From positions 1 to 7,588 of the forward strand of contig JBBDWJ010000068.1 in the NCBI GenBank assembly GCA_040902925.1: a stretch of 7,588 nucleotides of DNA, in the 5' to 3' direction. Under the pieces are notes generated by a model. The model did no database searches. It had not been told where the DNA came from and saw nothing but the letters and a program-made list of their open reading frames with translations. This stretch comes from JBBDWJ01 sp040902925 (GTDB taxonomy: Bacteria; Acidobacteriota; Terriglobia; Bryobacterales; UBA6623). This document shows, one piece after another, positions 6,279 through 7,588 of this stretch. Numbering within the stretch: position 1 is the stretch's first letter; every line of letters starts with the position of its first letter. Both the position numbers and the translations under genes were made by a program.

Positions 6279-6856
6279 TGGCCCCGAAGATGATTGTGGT
6301 CGCCGGCCCACCCGGGGGCGGTAAATCGACCCTGTTTCCTGTTGTCAGCTTCGGAGTCGCCTGTTTCAACGCCGACGATAGGGCCGCCGAACTGAATGGC
6401 GCTTCCTATGCCGGCATCCCCACGTACATTCGATCTGCCGCGAAGCGCGAGTTCGAGGTATTCGTCCTGGAGTGCATCGAGAGGCGGGCTAGTTTTCCCA
6501 TTGAGACGACTCTGCGAAGCGGTGTGACTTTCGACCAGGCGGAGCGCGCGAAAATGGCCGGATTCACGACCGAAATGCGCTATCTGGCCTTACGCGATTT
6601 TTCGATGCACGCAGAGAGAGTGAAGTCGCGCGCCGACGCCGGCGGCCACAGTGCGTCCGAGGCAGCCCTTCGCGAGATCTACTTGCGGAGCCTTGCCCAT
6701 CTTCCGAAAGCTATCGACAGCATGGATGACCTCTGGGCGTATGACAACTCCGCAGCCGGAGGACCGCCGCGGCTGGTTTTGCAAAGCGAGAAGGGCGTCA
6801 TTCGGTTTCTAGCGAATGACTGGCCGGGGTGGCTTGCCGGGCTCGACTTGTCATGA
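6278..6856 (+). CDS. Zeta-toxin-like P-loop kinase (COG4185-type)
   Basis: This 192-residue P-loop protein has Walker A GPPGGGKST at 10-18 (K16, S17). It then shows the zeta-type landmarks: NADD at 31-34 (D33 the probable catalytic acid), F-P-I-E-T-T-L-R-S-G with E76, the arginine-rich lid segment R-V-K-S-R around 114-118 followed by A-G-G-H at 121-124, R-S-L near 137, and YDNS at 155-158. Zeta toxins phosphorylate UDP-activated amino sugars and so block cell-wall synthesis; several COG4185-type relatives have other or unknown targets. The stand-alone domain and the small overlapping upstream gene indicate a type II toxin-antitoxin pair. The start ATG overlaps the upstream stop by one base. 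The nearest purine-rich site (GAGGAG, 6255-6260) is 17 nt away, too far for normal use, so coupled translation is likely. Every key motif is present, so it looks intact. Confidence 0.88.
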   Translation: MAPKMIVVAGPPGGGKSTLFPVVSFGVACFNADDRAAELNGASYAGIPTYIRSAAKREFEVFVLECIERRASFPIETTLRSGVTFDQAERAKMAGFTTEMRYLALRDFSMHAERVKSRADAGGHSASEAALREIYLRSLAHLPKAIDSMDDLWAYDNSAAGGPPRLVLQSEKGVIRFLANDWPGWLAGLDLS

Positions 6857-6890
6857 GGAGCCTCAATAACCGAATCTAGTGTGGTTCCAC

Positions 6891-6896
6891 AGGAGG
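6891..6896 (+). promoter_or_regulatory. Strong ribosome binding site of mscL
   Basis: A perfect AGGAGG lies 4 nt before the mscL ATG, the strongest such site in the window, and supports translation independent of the toxin gene. Immediately upstream, TGTGG-TT-CCACA (6880-6891) forms a short inverted repeat touching the first base of this site. The loop would be too tight for a stable RNA hairpin with all five pairs. Confidence 0.8.
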
Positions 6897-6900
6897 CAGT

Positions 6901-7314
6901 ATGCTCGACGAGTTTAAGAAATTTGCGTTGCGCGGCAACGTCATGGATATGGCCATCGGTATCATCATCGGGGCCGCGTTCGGAAAGATCGTGACCTCGT
7001 TTGTCAACGACGTCTTGATGCCGCCGATCGGCCTGTTGCTGGGGAATGCCGATTTCACCGATTTGTTCGTAACTCTGTCCGGCCCCAGCGCCGCGACGTT
7101 AGAGGCGGCGAAGGAAGCGGGCGCGGTGACGCTCAACTATGGCGCCTGGCTCAACACGGTTATCGACTTCACTATCGTCGCCTTCGCGATTTTCCTGGTT
7201 GTGAAGCAGCTCAACCGCCTGAAGGCCAAAGAGGAAGCAGCGCCGCCTCCGGGTCCGACCAAGGAAGAGGGCTTGTTGACGGAGATTCGCGACCTGCTCA
7301 AGAGCCGGGCATAG
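6901..7314 (+). CDS. mscL: Large-conductance mechanosensitive channel MscL
   Basis: At 137 residues this has the standard MscL length. Family features are in order: N-terminal amphipathic MLDEFKKFALRGNVMDMAIG; a pore-lining first membrane helix about 14-44 with GIIIGAAFGKIVTSFVNDVLMPPIG; an external loop about 45-77; a second helix about 78-103 (NYGAWLNTVIDFTIVAFAIFLVV); a charged linker KQLNRLKAK; a Pro-rich stretch; and a C-terminal helix EEGLLTEIRDLLK that bundles in the cytoplasm. MscL forms a homopentamer in the inner membrane and opens at high tension, releasing solutes during sudden osmotic downshift. The start is fixed by the AGGAGG site 4 nt upstream. It lies 44 nt after the zeta-like toxin gene on the same strand; co-transcription is possible but unproven, and I see no convincing promoter in that gap. 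Confidence 0.97.
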   Translation: MLDEFKKFALRGNVMDMAIGIIIGAAFGKIVTSFVNDVLMPPIGLLLGNADFTDLFVTLSGPSAATLEAAKEAGAVTLNYGAWLNTVIDFTIVAFAIFLVVKQLNRLKAKEEAAPPPGPTKEEGLLTEIRDLLKSRA

Positions 7315-7341
7315 AGGCAGCGTGTTGAGAGAGGATTCGCC

Positions 7342-7362
7342 GGGCTAGCCCAGGACTAGCTC
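7342..7362 (+). other. Stem-loop downstream of mscL
   Basis: GGGCTAG (7342-7348) pairs with CTAGCTC (7356-7362), with one G-T wobble, around a 7-nt loop. GGGCTAGCCC at 7342-7351 is also a perfect 10-bp palindrome. No T-run follows, so it is not a standard intrinsic terminator. It could be a Rho-independent-like pause, an mRNA 3' end stabiliser, or chance in GC-rich DNA. Confidence 0.3.
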
Positions 7363-7380
7363 AGAGGTGTGGCGACGGTG

Positions 7381-7396
7381 GCATCGCGATGCGCAT
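7381..7396. repeat. Overlapping palindromes in the mscL-downstream spacer
   Basis: GCATCGCGATGC at 7381-7392 is a perfect 12-bp palindrome, overlapped by the 8-bp palindrome ATGCGCAT at 7389-7396. They lie 40-55 bp upstream of the last gene's start, where an operator would be expected. No promoter could be recognised beside them, so function is open. Confidence 0.35.
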
Positions 7397-7435
7397 ACAC
7401 CGGCCGTCTCAGATCGTCCAGTCAAGGAGAAACGG

Positions 7436-7588
7436 ATGGCCGTGACGGTGAAGAGAATCGACGCCGGCAGCTACGAAGTGACCGTCGAGGGAAGAACCAC
7501 CACGACGCACACAGTGACGCTCATCGCTCCTTACTATCACCTGACTTATGCACAGAATCAGCATGCCAAGCCCTCTGCGTGCTCGGCT
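7436..7588 (+). CDS. Small conserved hypothetical protein, N-terminal part, cut by the window end
   Basis: The ATG at 7436 has a clear AAGGAGA (7424-7430) six bases before it. The 51 codons available begin MAVTVKRIDAGSYEVTVEGRTTTTHTVTLIAPYY. From memory, this beta-strand-rich opening (TYEV.V.GR..TTHTVT...YY..LT) resembles small uncharacterised bacterial proteins whose C-terminal half contains EFLLEREP and a DL-x-VIGRYFPEY ending; I know no function for them. After HLTY the sequence (AQNQHAKPSACSA) no longer looks like that family, so there may be a frameshift or base error near 7540-7560, or the match may be superficial. The product is probably cytoplasmic, as no signal or membrane segment is seen. 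Confidence 0.6.
   Translation, partial: MAVTVKRIDAGSYEVTVEGRTTTTHTVTLIAPYYHLTYAQNQHAKPSACSA

Noticed and set aside
6848..6877. Possible mscL promoter with TTGTCA as -35
   Set aside because: No acceptable -10 hexamer at 16-18 bp; the only TA-containing match (TCTAGT, 6875-6880) is 21 bp away, too far.

Overview
The window is about 63-65% GC and reads as a bacterial chromosome segment, or possibly a whole short metagenomic contig. The gene set points to the Planctomycetes/Verrucomicrobia group or a Solibacter-like acidobacterium: a sulfatase next to a ROK sugar kinase, and a very large exported protein combining a dehydrogenase-like beta-propeller, HEAT repeats and a CxxCH heme domain of the 'Pirellula/Verrucomicrobium' type. 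The lineage is inferred from gene content only.

Layout, left to right. Positions 1-55 carry a scrap of a glutamate-1-semialdehyde aminotransferase (hemL) that runs, through about 22 bases readable in both frames, into the C-terminal two thirds of a sulfatase (to 1080). This is either a recombination scar or an assembly chimera, and it removes the sulfatase catalytic N-terminus. A ROK-family sugar kinase (1089-2066) follows 8 nt later on the same strand, so the pair looks like a small operon for using sulfated sugars. Convergent to it on the minus strand lies a vapBC toxin-antitoxin operon (vapB 2698-2462, vapC 2465-2079). Its AT-rich promoter region holds three interlocking inverted-repeat arms lying over the predicted transcription start. 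Next on the minus strand is the 1048-residue heme-binding protein gene (5981-2835), ending in a small hairpin.

Divergent from that gene is a second toxin-antitoxin-like pair on the plus strand: a 68-residue basic/acidic protein (6072-6278) overlapping by one base a 192-residue zeta-toxin-like P-loop kinase (6278-6856). Then come mscL, the large-conductance mechanosensitive channel (6901-7314), a 121-nt spacer with palindromes, and the start of a small conserved protein that runs off the window end (from 7436).

Functionally the window mixes catabolic and respiratory housekeeping of a polysaccharide degrader (sulfatase, ROK kinase, heme-domain dehydrogenase-like protein), osmotic protection (MscL) and two unrelated toxin-antitoxin modules flanking the giant heme-protein gene. 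The points most worth checking are the zeta-like pair with an unassigned antitoxin, the vapBC operator, and the junction at 34-55. I found no tRNA, rRNA, CRISPR array, insertion sequence or riboswitch, and no gene-free stretch longer than 300 bases.
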